Below are positions 21,835-31,215 of a stretch of 64,000 nucleotides of DNA, in pieces. The translations under genes were made by a program, and so were the position numbers. How positions within the stretch are numbered: the stretch's first letter is position 1; every line of letters begins with the position of its first letter. The stretch covers positions 1 through 64,000 of the forward strand of contig NZ_JAKZAL010000008.1 in assembly GCF_022538115.1 (NCBI RefSeq). Reading direction: 5' to 3'. The notes beneath the pieces are model-generated. The model had not been told where the DNA came from, ran no database searches, and worked only from the letters and a program-made list of their open reading frames with translations. The stretch comes from Cognataquiflexum rubidum (GTDB lineage Bacteria; Bacteroidota; Bacteroidia; Cytophagales; Cyclobacteriaceae).

Positions 21835-21864
21835 TGACCACTGAATAAGAAATAAAATAGGATT

Positions 21865-23211
21865 ATGATTTTAGAAAATATCATTTCGATTTTCATCATA
21901 AACTATCTCCGCAAAAACAGAGAATTAACTGTTGATTTTTCTAAATGGGAGAAGTTGCTCAAGATAGGAATAGGGGTAGGTGCGGCGCTATGTTTTTTTG
22001 AAGTTACCCACTTGTTACCCAATTCCTTGCTGGTAATCTTAACAATCATTTTGTTTGGTGGGGTCACTTACCTTTCCTACAGGGTACCGGGTTTTTCTAA
22101 AGGAAAATCTTTGGTCTATGCCATTCTGCCATACATGACCATTTCTTTTGCTGGTCAATTGATTGAAATTGTGGGTACTGATTTTTTTGAAAAGATCGAA
22201 AATTACTTTGAAGCAGCTGAATTCTTTGCCATACTTTGGGCCTTATCCATTTGGTGGAGCGGAAGAAAACAGAAAAAAGCACTGGAGATAGAACGGCTCA
22301 AAGCCTTAGAAAAGGAAAGAGAGTATGAGATTTCTCAAAAACTTAAGGCTGAATTGGAAATTCAAGTCACCGCACGTACTGCCGAACTTACCCGGCAAAA
22401 AGAAGAACTTGAAAAAACTTTAACTGAACTGAAGTCCACCCAAAGTCAGCTGATCCACGCTGAGAAAATGGCTTCATTGGGAGAACTGACTGCAGGAATC
22501 GCCCATGAGATCCAAAACCCGCTGAATTTTGTCAATAACTTTTCCGAAGTCAGTGAAGAGCTGCTTCAGGAACTTCAGGAGGAGTTGGACAAAGGAGATC
22601 TTGAAGAAGCCAAAGCCATTTCTCAGGATGTCATCGAAAACCTCAAAAAAATCCATCACCACGGCAAGAGAGCTGACGGCATTGTCAAAGGGATGCTGCA
22701 GCACAGCAGGACAGGATCCGGGCAAAAGGAACCGACTGATATCAATGAATTGGCAGATGAATTCTTAAGGTTGTCCTACCATGGATTGCGGGCAAAAGAC
22801 AAAACCTTCAATGCTGGTTTTAAAATGGATTTTGATCCGGCTTTGCCAAAAGTGAACATCGTTCCTCAGGATATTGGTCGGGTCTTCCTTAACCTAATAA
22901 ACAACGCATTCTACGCCTGTGGAAATTCAGAATACAGAAAACACCATTCAGATTTAAAACCTATGGTAACTGTTTCTACCAAAAAACTTGGTTCAAAAGT
23001 ACAAATCACTGTCTCAGATAATGGCCCCGGCATACCTGAGGATATAAGAGAAAAAATATTCCAACCATTCTTTACCACCAAACCCACCGGCCAAGGAACA
23101 GGATTGGGACTATCATTGAGCTATGATATCATCAAAGCCCATGGAGGTGAAATTAAAATTAAATCCGAAAAGGGAAAGGGAACTGAGTTTATCATCGAAT
23201 TGCCTATTTAG
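21865..23211 (+). CDS. Multi-pass membrane sensor histidine kinase
   Basis: The 448-residue protein has three or four membrane helices in residues 30-135, a charged coiled coil (about 140-195), HisKA with His214 (AHEIQNP) and a HATPase domain with DNGPGIPED and [18 protein letters not shown]. It has no extracytoplasmic sensor of note, so it may sense the membrane itself, which would suit a neighbour that acts on phospholipids (inference). The 31-nt gap to the second patatin gene suggests one operon. Confidence 0.88.
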   Translation: MILENIISIFIINYLRKNRELTVDFSKWEKLLKIGIGVGAALCFFEVTHLLPNSLLVILTIILFGGVTYLSYRVPGFSKGKSLVYAILPYMTISFAGQLIEIVGTDFFEKIENYFEAAEFFAILWALSIWWSGRKQKKALEIERLKALEKEREYEISQKLKAELEIQVTARTAELTRQKEELEKTLTELKSTQSQLIHAEKMASLGELTAGIAHEIQNPLNFVNNFSEVSEELLQELQEELDKGDLEEAKAISQDVIENLKKIHHHGKRADGIVKGMLQHSRTGSGQKEPTDINELADEFLRLSYHGLRAKDKTFNAGFKMDFDPALPKVNIVPQDIGRVFLNLINNAFYACGNSEYRKHHSDLKPMVTVSTKKLGSKVQITVSDNGPGIPEDIREKIFQPFFTTKPTGQGTGLGLSLSYDIIKAHGGEIKIKSEKGKGTEFIIELPI

Positions 23212-23357
23212 CCCTTGATTTTCAGGCATCTTCAGAAAAACTGTGGTGATCAACAATGGAGTACCAACAAACTCAATTTTGATCTAAAAATTATCAACTT
23301 TCCAAATATCAAATAGAATACGTATTTTACAATTTATATTGATATAGGTTTCAATTC

Positions 23358-24452
23358 ATGGAAAAACCAACCATACCCAATAAAGGAATAAAAAAAATTC
23401 AAGTCATTTTTGTTTCTTTCATAATTTATCTGGTTTTAATTCCTAAACATGGGGTTGCCCAGTCGAATGATAGTTCCGTAAACTCAACCCTAAGTTTATA
23501 CTGGTGGATTTTTACATTTATTCTCATTGTATTTTTTGTTGTAGGGTATATTATTTATAAGGTTCAAATTAAGAAATCCATAGCCAAAGAAAAGGAAGTG
23601 TGGCGTTTGCAACAACTGACTTTGGAAAATGAAATAAAGGCTATTATGGAAAACCTGAAAGCAGCACAGGAACAGTTGATCCAACAGGAGAAGCTGGCGA
23701 GCTTGGGACAGTTGACTGCAGGCATAGCCCACGAGATCAAAAACCCACTGAATTTCGTAAACAATTTCTCAGAGCTAAGCATGGAGTACGTGGATGAGAT
23801 CTACGAATCCGTTGAAAAATTAGATCAGAACGAAACCACTTCGGACATAAAATCCCTATTGGGTGATGTCAGGGGCAACCTGGCAAAAATCTTCCAACAT
23901 GGTTCAAGGGCTGACGGCATAGTCAGGTCCATGTTGATGCATTCCCGTGGGGGGAAGGGCATTAAAGAACCGACCGATCTGAATGAGTTGATCAAGGAAT
24001 ATGTGAATTTGGCTTTTCATGGTATGCGGGCAAGCAAGAATCCAATCAACGTAGACATCAAAGTCCAGTTGGAGGAAGAGCTTCCCAAAGTCATGCTCAA
24101 TCCTGAGGATTTCAGTAGGGTGATTTTGAACTTGTGTAAAAACGCCTTTGATGCCATGCGTGACAAAACAGAACTGCTTGGAAAAGATTACCTCCCCAAA
24201 CTTTCTGTCAATACCAAAAACCTGGAAGACAGTGTGATGGTTGTCGTAGAGGACAATGGCCCAGGAGTACCGGAAGACATCAGGGATAAATTGTTGATGC
24301 CTTTCTTTACCACCAAAAAAGGGACGGAAGGAACCGGCCTTGGACTCAGTATTACGCATGATATTATCAAGGACCACGAAGGTGTTTTGGAAATAGACTC
24401 TATCGTGGGAGATTACACCAGATTTATACTATTAATACCTAAGACCCTGTAA
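23358..24452 (+). CDS. Short membrane sensor histidine kinase, partner of the receiver genes
   Basis: The 364-residue kinase has a hydrophobic leader (about 16-35), a second membrane helix (about 45-70), a coiled coil, HisKA with His125 ([17 protein letters not shown]) and a HATPase domain with CKNAFDAM, DNGPGVPE and GTGLGLSITHDI. Its catalytic module is a diverged relative of the other kinases ([16 protein letters not shown] rather than [18 protein letters not shown]). It lies 11 nt before a receiver gene and thus heads the operon kinase, receiver, receiver-cyclase, which makes it the likely phosphodonor for both receivers. Confidence 0.9.
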   Translation: MEKPTIPNKGIKKIQVIFVSFIIYLVLIPKHGVAQSNDSSVNSTLSLYWWIFTFILIVFFVVGYIIYKVQIKKSIAKEKEVWRLQQLTLENEIKAIMENLKAAQEQLIQQEKLASLGQLTAGIAHEIKNPLNFVNNFSELSMEYVDEIYESVEKLDQNETTSDIKSLLGDVRGNLAKIFQHGSRADGIVRSMLMHSRGGKGIKEPTDLNELIKEYVNLAFHGMRASKNPINVDIKVQLEEELPKVMLNPEDFSRVILNLCKNAFDAMRDKTELLGKDYLPKLSVNTKNLEDSVMVVVEDNGPGVPEDIRDKLLMPFFTTKKGTEGTGLGLSITHDIIKDHEGVLEIDSIVGDYTRFILLIPKTL

Positions 24453-24463
24453 ATATTGTTTTT

Positions 24464-24841
24464 ATGAAAATACTGATTGTCGACGATGAAAAAGATGTGG
24501 AGATGCTTTTTCGCCAAAAATTCCGAAAAGAAACCAGGTCAGGCAACCTTGAATTGATTTTTGCCTTTTCGGGTGCAGAGGCCTTGACTATCTTGGGTGA
24601 ATCTGATCCGCCAAGTGTGGTCTACGTTTTCTCGGATATCAACATGCCGGGCATGACAGGATTGGAGCTTCTTGATCAGGTAAAAAAGAAATTTCCTCAG
24701 ATTAGCGTGAGTATGATTTCAGCTTATGGTGACAGTGACAACTATAATAAGGCTATCAAATCAGGAGCGAAGGAATTTTTCACCAAACCGATTGATTTTG
24801 ATTCCCTGCGCAAAGAGATTTTGGATTTGATTAACACGTAA
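24464..24841 (+). CDS. Stand-alone response regulator receiver
   Basis: The 125-residue protein is a single receiver domain with the acidic pair near the N-terminus (VDDEKD), phospho-acceptor Asp58 (FSDINMPG), the Ser/Thr switch (ISAYGD) and Lys in TKPID. It has no output domain, so it may act as a CheY-like messenger or phosphate sink in a relay. It sits between the kinase and the receiver-cyclase with gaps of 11 and 18 nt, a clear operon. Confidence 0.93.
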   Translation: MKILIVDDEKDVEMLFRQKFRKETRSGNLELIFAFSGAEALTILGESDPPSVVYVFSDINMPGMTGLELLDQVKKKFPQISVSMISAYGDSDNYNKAIKSGAKEFFTKPIDFDSLRKEILDLINT

Positions 24842-24859
24842 CATTTTGATTGAGTGATT

Positions 24860-25900
24860 ATGGCAAAGATTTTAGTAGTAGATGATGAGGCCGATTTGGA
24901 GATATTGATAAGGCAGAAGTTCAGGCAAAAAATCCGTGAAAATGAATATGAATTTGTTTTTGCAATGAACGGAAGGCATGCCCTCGAGCAACTTATCGAG
25001 CACAAGGACGTGGACATGGTGCTGAGCGATATCAATATGCCTGAAATGGACGGATTGACTTTGCTTACAAGATTGAATGAAAACAACTCTCTTTTGAAGT
25101 CCGTGATAGTGTCCGCCTATGGCGATATGGACAACATCAGGATTGCCATGAACCGTGGAGCTTTTGATTTTGTGACAAAACCGGTGAATTTTACAGACCT
25201 TGAAATCACCATAGACAAAACCATCAAGCATGTCAAAGGCATCAAAGAAACCTTAAAAGCAATCAAGGAAAACAACATTCTCAAAATGTATGTGGATGAA
25301 ACGGTCCTCAATTTTATGGTGGGCAAAGAGATGGAATCTTCCTTCTTTGACAATGAAATCGTAGACGGGACAGTTGCATTTATCGACATCTGCGGATTCA
25401 CAGCAATCAGTGAAAACGAACCTGCCGACTTGGTTGTCAATATGTTAAATGCCTATTTTGACATCATGGTGCAAGAAATCATCAGTGAAAACGGTGTGGT
25501 TGACAAATTTATGGGAGATGCAGTTTTGGCGACTTTTAAAGGCGAAAAGCACCTTGAAAGAGCTCTTCGGGCATGTTCGTCGATCAGGGCAAAAATCCAT
25601 GAAGCCAAAATTGGAATAGAGTCGGGGACCTATAAGCCTGATGTTTCCATTGGAATCAATACGGGAGACATGGTTTGGGGTAATATTGGTTCGGCCACAC
25701 TCAAACGGCTGGATTATACTGTTATTGGTGATACAGTAAATGTGGCAGCTAGACTTCAGGCCGCAGCAAACAGGGGACAGATTTTGGTCAGCGAATCTTG
25801 TTATGAAGCTGCAAAAAATTCATTTCACTTTGAAAAAGTCGGTTCGTTCGATTTGAAGAACAGGGAAAAGTCTGTTTTGACTTATGAAGTCTTACCGTAA
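24860..25900 (+). CDS. Receiver-class III adenylate cyclase fusion
   Basis: The 346-residue protein couples a receiver (Asp57 in LSDINMPE, Lys in TKPVN) to a class III nucleotide cyclase (about 160-345). The cyclase keeps both metal aspartates (Asp176 in FIDICGF, Asp220 in MGDAV), the Lys216/Asp285 pair that selects ATP (DKFMGD, RLDYT) and Asn294/Arg298 for catalysis (VNVAARL), so it should be an active adenylate cyclase controlled by phosphorylation. I start at ATG 24860 rather than GTG 24854. Its 3' end overlaps the convergent aminotransferase gene by 19 bp. Neighbouring cNMP-binding lipases are plausible targets of its product (inference). Confidence 0.92.
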   Translation: MAKILVVDDEADLEILIRQKFRQKIRENEYEFVFAMNGRHALEQLIEHKDVDMVLSDINMPEMDGLTLLTRLNENNSLLKSVIVSAYGDMDNIRIAMNRGAFDFVTKPVNFTDLEITIDKTIKHVKGIKETLKAIKENNILKMYVDETVLNFMVGKEMESSFFDNEIVDGTVAFIDICGFTAISENEPADLVVNMLNAYFDIMVQEIISENGVVDKFMGDAVLATFKGEKHLERALRACSSIRAKIHEAKIGIESGTYKPDVSIGINTGDMVWGNIGSATLKRLDYTVIGDTVNVAARLQAAANRGQILVSESCYEAAKNSFHFEKVGSFDLKNREKSVLTYEVLP

Positions 25901-26985
25901 AATAACTTCACTTCATAAATGACTTTTAACACTTCATTTTTTGTCATAAATGGATTTAAAGGAAGGGAAAGGATGGAGGATGCTAGTTTTTCAGCATTTG
26001 GAAAACGGTCATTTGAATGATAAGGAACCATTTTTGGTAGGATGGTAGGGTAATGAATTGAGGTTTGGATTCCTTTTTGTTGTAAATGATGTTTCAATTC
26101 GGACCGGAAAGCGGTTTGAATTACAAAAAGATGGGCGTTATGATCTGAATCCAAAATGGAATATGGTAAAATCAAATCGCCGGTTTCGGAAAGATGATCG
26201 AGGTAAATGGCTGCTAGGTATTTTCTTTTTTCCTGCCATTTTTTGAAATATTCTAGCTTGATGTTCAAAAAACCTGCCTGAATGCTGTCTATTCTTGCAT
26301 TCCTTCCAACGATTTCATGTTGGTCTCTGACCGGCTGACCATGGTTGATCAACATATTGATTTTTATAGAAAGGTCTTTATCAGAAGTGGACAAGGCACC
26401 TGCCTCTCCCAATGCCCCAAGATTTTTGGTTGGATAAAAACTAAAACATCCAACATCGCCCCAACAACCTGCGCTTTTTCCATCTTGAATTGCGCCAAAC
26501 CCTTGTGCATTGTCTTCGATAACCTTAATCCCTTTGGGTCTAGCCCAATCGATAAGATGCTTCATTTCCACCATTTTCCCATAGAGGTGGACAGGAATTA
26601 CAGCTTTTGTATTTGGACTAACTTTATCCAAAAGATTCAAATCCATTAATCCTGAAGGATCTGTATCTATAAAAACAGGCTTAGCACCCACTAATTTTAC
26701 TGCCTCTGCTGTAGAAACCCATGTCAAGGCCGGTACGATCACCTCATCGCCATTTCCGATTTCTAAAGCCCTGAGGGCGATTTCTAAGGCATCGGTTCCG
26801 TTTGAACAAGGGCTAACAAGTGCCTCTGTACCCAAAAAATTCCCAAAGTTCTTGGCAAATAATTCTACCTCTTCTCCTCCGGAAAAAATCCCCTTGGAAA
26901 GCATTTCGGAAAACTTCCGCTCCAATGCTGTTTTTAATTCCTGGTCTGCCAAACTCAAGTCAAGAAAGGGGATCGGTACATTCAT
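25882..26985 (-). CDS. DegT/DnrJ/EryC1/StrS-family sugar aminotransferase
   Basis: The 367-residue PLP enzyme shows the family landmarks: SNGTDALEIALRAL near the N-terminus, PVHLYGK, EDNAQGFGA and the Schiff-base lysine in SFYPTKNLGALGEAG. Family members transfer an amino group to a 3- or 4-keto nucleotide sugar for surface polysaccharides. The exact sugar cannot be deduced. Its start overlaps the end of the upstream glycosyltransferase gene by 26 bp, so the two are translationally coupled, and its end overlaps the convergent cyclase gene by 19 bp. Confidence 0.88.
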   Translation of the reverse strand: MNVPIPFLDLSLADQELKTALERKFSEMLSKGIFSGGEEVELFAKNFGNFLGTEALVSPCSNGTDALEIALRALEIGNGDEVIVPALTWVSTAEAVKLVGAKPVFIDTDPSGLMDLNLLDKVSPNTKAVIPVHLYGKMVEMKHLIDWARPKGIKVIEDNAQGFGAIQDGKSAGCWGDVGCFSFYPTKNLGALGEAGALSTSDKDLSIKINMLINHGQPVRDQHEIVGRNARIDSIQAGFLNIKLEYFKKWQEKRKYLAAIYLDHLSETGDLILPYSILDSDHNAHLFVIQTAFRSELKHHLQQKGIQTSIHYPTILPKMVPYHSNDRFPNAEKLASSILSLPLNPFMTKNEVLKVIYEVKLFYGKTS

Positions 26986-28252
26986 CTAAGAGATTGGAAA
27001 GTTGAAGTGTGAGGTTTTTTCTCGAATATTTATCGATGGAATCAGAGGGACCAAAGTCAGATTTGGGATTGAAATTGTGAAGGAAATTTTTGATTCCCTG
27101 GAGATCGGTATGCGAATATACCTGTCCTGAACCCGAGTCATCCAAAATTCGGGCACTGTCACCTTGAGGATCTCCCAAGGCAATAATTGGTCGCCCTGTG
27201 GCAATATATTCAAACAATTTTCCGGGAATATTGCCCTGCGCATTTTTGGTGTCCGTCAATATCAGTAAGAGCAAATGTGCTTTTTGGTAATAAGAAAATA
27301 CGGCTTCATGCGGGACATATCCCTCTAGTTTTACATGACTTTGAAACCAGGAATCTGATTCGATCAGGGTTTTTACATTTTCAGAAACCTTACCGACGAA
27401 ACGTAAAGTGACTTTTTTAGAAGCATTTTCAAACACTTCTTTCAATGCATTTAAAAAAGGAATAGGATTTCGGATCGCATCAATGACACCGGTGTAAAGG
27501 ATTTCTATACTTTCCTCTGAGGGCTTGAGAGCTGACCAATTTTCCGGCAAATCAGCTGTGTCAAAACCGTTTGTCAACAAATGGATTTGTCTACCTGAAA
27601 GGACTTCAAAGTCTTTTTGAAAAGTGGGACTGATGGTGATGATGGCATCAGCCTTGTGTAGTACATCTTTTTCCAATGATTCGTGCCGCCGACGCACCCA
27701 ATCAAGCATGGGAAGAGTATCCAAAAACTCCCATCTAGACCAAGGATCTCTAAAGTCAGCTAGCCAAGTAATGCCGGTTTTTCTTTTGAGTTCCAACCCA
27801 ATCAAATGTATACTATGGGGTGGGCCTGTGGTAATGATGGCTTCAAACTGTCCTTTTTCAATCAAATCAGTCAAAAACTCCACGGAAGGTTTTACCCAGA
27901 ATTTTCTTGGATCTGGGATCAAAGCATTTGCCCTGAGCCAAATCCCGGCCTTATCAGTGATGGACTTTTTCTTTTTTTCAAGGACTTTGGCTGTATCGGT
28001 GAGGGTTTCTTTCTTTAATTTCCGAAATATCCCATAAGGTTCCCAAATCGGAAATTTCAACACCTCTAAGGACGGACTGATTTCTTTCATCAGACTTTCA
28101 TCCTTAAGTTCAAAATCCGGATTTTCGGGAGTAAAAATGACAGGCTCCCAACCAGATTCCGGTAAGTATTTGGCAAACTTCAACCATCGCTGTACGCCCG
28201 AACCGGCAGAGGGCGGCCAATAATAAGTGATGATCAGAACCCGCTTAGACAT
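26960..28252 (-). CDS. Group 1 (GT4-like) glycosyltransferase
   Basis: The 430-residue protein has the GT-B layout: an N-terminal YYWPPSAGSGVQRW segment, a central LLTNGFD, and the C-terminal nucleotide-sugar site GKLFEYIATGRPIIAL with the conserved Glu. It probably adds a sugar to a cell-surface glycan at the inner membrane. It is followed with overlap by the sugar aminotransferase. Five phased CAGTNNN heptamers lie just upstream of its start. Confidence 0.85.
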   Translation of the reverse strand: MSKRVLIITYYWPPSAGSGVQRWLKFAKYLPESGWEPVIFTPENPDFELKDESLMKEISPSLEVLKFPIWEPYGIFRKLKKETLTDTAKVLEKKKKSITDKAGIWLRANALIPDPRKFWVKPSVEFLTDLIEKGQFEAIITTGPPHSIHLIGLELKRKTGITWLADFRDPWSRWEFLDTLPMLDWVRRRHESLEKDVLHKADAIITISPTFQKDFEVLSGRQIHLLTNGFDTADLPENWSALKPSEESIEILYTGVIDAIRNPIPFLNALKEVFENASKKVTLRFVGKVSENVKTLIESDSWFQSHVKLEGYVPHEAVFSYYQKAHLLLLILTDTKNAQGNIPGKLFEYIATGRPIIALGDPQGDSARILDDSGSGQVYSHTDLQGIKNFLHNFNPKSDFGPSDSIDKYSRKNLTLQLSNLLDECTDPLS

Positions 28253-28257
28253 TTGTA

Positions 28258-28292
28258 CAGTTGACAGTGTTCAGTTTATAGTGAACAGTTTG
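28258..28292. repeat. Five phased heptamers of type CAGTNNN
   Basis: Reading the plus strand, CAGTTGA, CAGTGTT, CAGTTTA, TAGTGAA and CAGTTTG follow each other without gaps. The block fills the space just upstream of the glycosyltransferase start. Confidence 0.8.
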
Positions 28293-28345
28293 GAGAATTT
28301 TGGAAAACAGGTTCCATGGATAATTTTTAACCCTTCTTCCCATTT

Positions 28346-29332
28346 TTACCATAATTGATGAATGTCCGCTTTGAAATATTTGTCATAGATTTTTCTGACA
28401 GCATCCATATCCTTGGAGGAAATTTCGGGTAATCCTGAAGCGTTGACATTGGAAATCACCTGATCAATTTTGGATGCTCCGGGAATTACTGTACTTACTT
28501 CGGGAAACATCAATACCCATCGGATAGCCCATGCTGCCAAAGATTCCTTGCCATGGAAAATTTCCTTTAATTTTTGAACTGCAATTAGACCTTTTTCATA
28601 ATCTACGCCGGAAAAAGTTTCTCCTTTATCAAAAGCTTCTCCCTGCCTATTGAACAGGCGGTGATCTTCCTTTGAAAAAATGGTGTCAGCAGTCAGTTTT
28701 CCTGTCAGGAGACCGCTCGCCAATGGGACGCGGGCAATAATTCCAAACTTATCAATATCAGGATGGGAGAATAATGTTTCCGAAGGTTTCAGCCTGAACA
28801 TATTGAAAATAACCTGAATGGAGGATACTATTTCATATTTCATAGCAGCCAAGGCTTCATCGACTGTTTCCAGGCTGACGCCCATGGCATGGATTTTTCC
28901 TTCTTCCTTCAATTTTTCAAAAAGTCCAAAAATTTCATCCCTCCTGTATACGGGAGTTGGTGGACAGTGAAGTTGGATCAGGTCAATCGTTTCCAAACCT
29001 GTATTGCGAAGCGACGCTTCTACAAATGCCCTCAGTTTTTCGGGGGTATATCCCTCATTGACATGAGGTTGAATTTGCCTTCCGCATTTGGTGGCAATAT
29101 ATATTCTCTCGGTACTTTCTCTTAGGGCTTTTCCTACCGCAGCTTCGCTTAATCCGCCATCATAGACATCCGCTGTATCTATGAAGTTGATTCCCCGGTC
29201 GATCGCGGCGTGGATAATTCTATTCGCTAATTTGTCATCAAAGGGTTTTCCCCAGCCTCCTCCGACTTGCCAAGTGCCCAAGGAAATTTCCGATACGGAC
29301 CAACCAGTTTTCCCAAGTTTTCTATAATTCAT
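28346..29332 (-). CDS. Aldo/keto reductase
   Basis: The 328-residue cytosolic oxidoreductase has the AKR tetrad: Asp and Tyr in FIDTADVYDGG, Lys in ATKCGRQ and His in IQLHCPP. It should reduce carbonyl compounds with NADPH. I start at ATG 29332 (MNYRKLGKTGW), the usual family N-terminus; a start at 29371 would add 13 unconserved residues. It is divergent from the Dabb gene (75-bp gap) and lies upstream of the glycosyltransferase; the natural substrate is not apparent. Confidence 0.9.
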   Translation of the reverse strand: MNYRKLGKTGWSVSEISLGTWQVGGGWGKPFDDKLANRIIHAAIDRGINFIDTADVYDGGLSEAAVGKALRESTERIYIATKCGRQIQPHVNEGYTPEKLRAFVEASLRNTGLETIDLIQLHCPPTPVYRRDEIFGLFEKLKEEGKIHAMGVSLETVDEALAAMKYEIVSSIQVIFNMFRLKPSETLFSHPDIDKFGIIARVPLASGLLTGKLTADTIFSKEDHRLFNRQGEAFDKGETFSGVDYEKGLIAVQKLKEIFHGKESLAAWAIRWVLMFPEVSTVIPGASKIDQVISNVNASGLPEISSKDMDAVRKIYDKYFKADIHQLW

Positions 29333-29407
29333 CTTGATTTGTTTATTTTGGCAGTCAATTTCAGGAAGCAATTTAAATTTTTATCTTTAAACCTTTAAAT
29401 TACCATT

Positions 29408-29797
29408 ATGAATTCCAGAAGAAAATTTCTCCAAACCTTAACCGTTGCCGGTGCGGCAGCAACTTTACCAATTTCACTCATGGCAGAACAAGCAGAAAAA
29501 CAAAAAATGATCCACCAGGTATTTTTCTGGTTAAAAGAAGGCGTCGATACCAAAGATTTTATGAAAGAAGCCTCAGTACTAGGGAAGTGCAAAACAGTAG
29601 ATAGTTTCTATATGGGTGTTCCGGCACCAACAGAAGCAAGATCTGTAGTAGACCACAGTTATTCGGTAGCTTGCACATTATTTTTTAAGAGCATAGAGGA
29701 TCAGGATTATTACCAAACAGATCCCATGCACCTTGCTTTTATTGAAAAAAACTCAAACAAGTGGGCCAGCGTAAAGGTTTATGACTTTGTGATTTAA
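29408..29797 (+). CDS. Dabb-domain protein with twin-arginine leader
   Basis: The 129-residue protein has an N-terminal NSRRKFLQT sequence followed by a hydrophobic Ala-rich stretch, as in Tat signals. The remainder (from MIHQVFFWLKEG) is a stress-responsive A/B-barrel (Dabb) domain, usually a small homodimeric barrel. The role is unknown; related domains bind hydrophobic ligands. It precedes the S41 protease gene by 52 nt, so both may share a transcript. Confidence 0.82.
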   Translation: MNSRRKFLQTLTVAGAAATLPISLMAEQAEKQKMIHQVFFWLKEGVDTKDFMKEASVLGKCKTVDSFYMGVPAPTEARSVVDHSYSVACTLFFKSIEDQDYYQTDPMHLAFIEKNSNKWASVKVYDFVI

Positions 29798-29849
29798 ACC
29801 ATTTTGGTCCTAAATTACGTATATCGAAGAAATCACCTTAATCAAGCGT

Positions 29850-31184
29850 ATGTTAAAGTTAAGATTATCCGTTTTGGGCATGCTGATGACCTCAGCCATC
29901 TTGTTCCTTTCCTGTAACCCTGAGGAAGAACAAGTCCCCGTTGTAGTTGAAGACACTGTCAAGAAAGCAATTTTCGATGCCATGAAGGAATGGTATTATT
30001 GGGAAGGCGAGTTGCCGCAGACTTTGGATGTGACAAAATTCGCTTCCAACCAAGCGGTTCTGGACGAGTTGATGTTCGAACCATTAGACAGGTGGTCTTA
30101 CCTGACTACCAAGGCTGAGTTTGATGCGGCATTTACAGGTCAAGTCTCAGGGGTACATGGATTCAGTTTTGCTTTCGATAAAGACGAAAAATTATTCGTT
30201 GCTTTCGTTTACGACGAAGGTCCTGCGGGCAAAGACGGTTGGAAAAGAGGTTGGCAGATTGTGGAAATCAACAGTAAACCTATTGCTGACTACAAAACCA
30301 GTACAGGAAGTTATTCATTTAATCTTGGAGCCAATCAGATAGGAGTGACCAACACCTTCAAATTCAGGTTGCCTGATGGCACTGAAACTACCCGTACTAT
30401 CCAAAAAGCCGCTTTTCAGACCAATTCTGTACTATACAAAAATGTATATGAGGTTGGGTCAAAAAAAGTAGGACATTGGGTATATCAAAGTTTTAAAGCA
30501 ACAGCAGGACTCAGCCCGACAAGAAGTCAGGAAGTAGAGGATTTGTTCAACTACTTTATTGCCGAAGGTATCAATGAATTGATTATTGACCTTAGGTATA
30601 ATGGAGGGGGATCAGTGAATGTCACAGAGCAGATTTTGAATTACCTCGCTCCTGCCAGAATAAATGGCAGGGTGATGTACACCAACAGATACAATGGTAA
30701 TAAATTTTCAAATAACCGTACAGTAAATTTTGCCAAAAAAGGAAATCTTGAACTTGATAGGATTGTTTTTATAACCTCAAGAGGCTCAGCATCTGCTTCA
30801 GAGTTATTGGTTAATTGCCTAGAACCTTACATGGACTTGGTTTTGATAGGTGATAATACCTATGGAAAACCCGTTGGAGCTTTTCCTTTGTCAAGTTTCA
30901 ATCGAATTTTGAGCAGCAATAACGTGGAGTTGGTTCCGATTACCTTTGCTATTGCCAATTCAGAGGGTAGGGCAGAATACTTTGACGGATTTCCTGTCAA
31001 TTTTGCCGTAGGAGATGATCCGGCCAGAAATTGGGATGATAGGGAAGAAATGAGGTTGAAGGCTGCTTTGGAATTTATCCAAAACGGTAGTGTGAGTGCT
31101 AGAATGAGGGATACTTCTTTCCAACCAAAATGGGAAATGATCGATGCATTTGAGGGTTTGATGAAGGAGTTTCCGATGTATTAA
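29850..31184 (+). CDS. S41-family peptidase, lipoprotein
   Basis: The 444-residue protein has a lipoprotein leader ending LFLSC, so it should be anchored in the cell envelope. A tail-specific-protease fold follows: an N-terminal helical part, a PDZ-like region (about 95-190), the catalytic Ser in SRGSASASE and Lys in NTYGKPVG. S41 enzymes use a Ser-Lys dyad and cut unstructured C-termini. A good terminator follows at 31216. Confidence 0.88.
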   Translation: MLKLRLSVLGMLMTSAILFLSCNPEEEQVPVVVEDTVKKAIFDAMKEWYYWEGELPQTLDVTKFASNQAVLDELMFEPLDRWSYLTTKAEFDAAFTGQVSGVHGFSFAFDKDEKLFVAFVYDEGPAGKDGWKRGWQIVEINSKPIADYKTSTGSYSFNLGANQIGVTNTFKFRLPDGTETTRTIQKAAFQTNSVLYKNVYEVGSKKVGHWVYQSFKATAGLSPTRSQEVEDLFNYFIAEGINELIIDLRYNGGGSVNVTEQILNYLAPARINGRVMYTNRYNGNKFSNNRTVNFAKKGNLELDRIVFITSRGSASASELLVNCLEPYMDLVLIGDNTYGKPVGAFPLSSFNRILSSNNVELVPITFAIANSEGRAEYFDGFPVNFAVGDDPARNWDDREEMRLKAALEFIQNGSVSARMRDTSFQPKWEMIDAFEGLMKEFPMY

Positions 31185-31215
31185 TCTTCAAAAGTTTCTA
31201 TAGTTGATAAACAAT

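Noticed and set aside
23904-24377. 157-codon minus-strand frame opposite the short kinase gene
   Set aside because: It lies wholly inside the ATPase domain coding region on the other strand and has no recognisable domain.
21865-24452. Patatin and cyclase genes as a CBASS defence locus
   Set aside because: No CD-NTase, ubiquitin-like or other CBASS partner is present, and the nucleotide-binding domain is of the CRP type rather than a CBASS sensor.
28265-28292. The CAGT repeats as a CRISPR array
   Set aside because: Units are only 7 nt and gapless, with no repeat-spacer structure and no cas genes.
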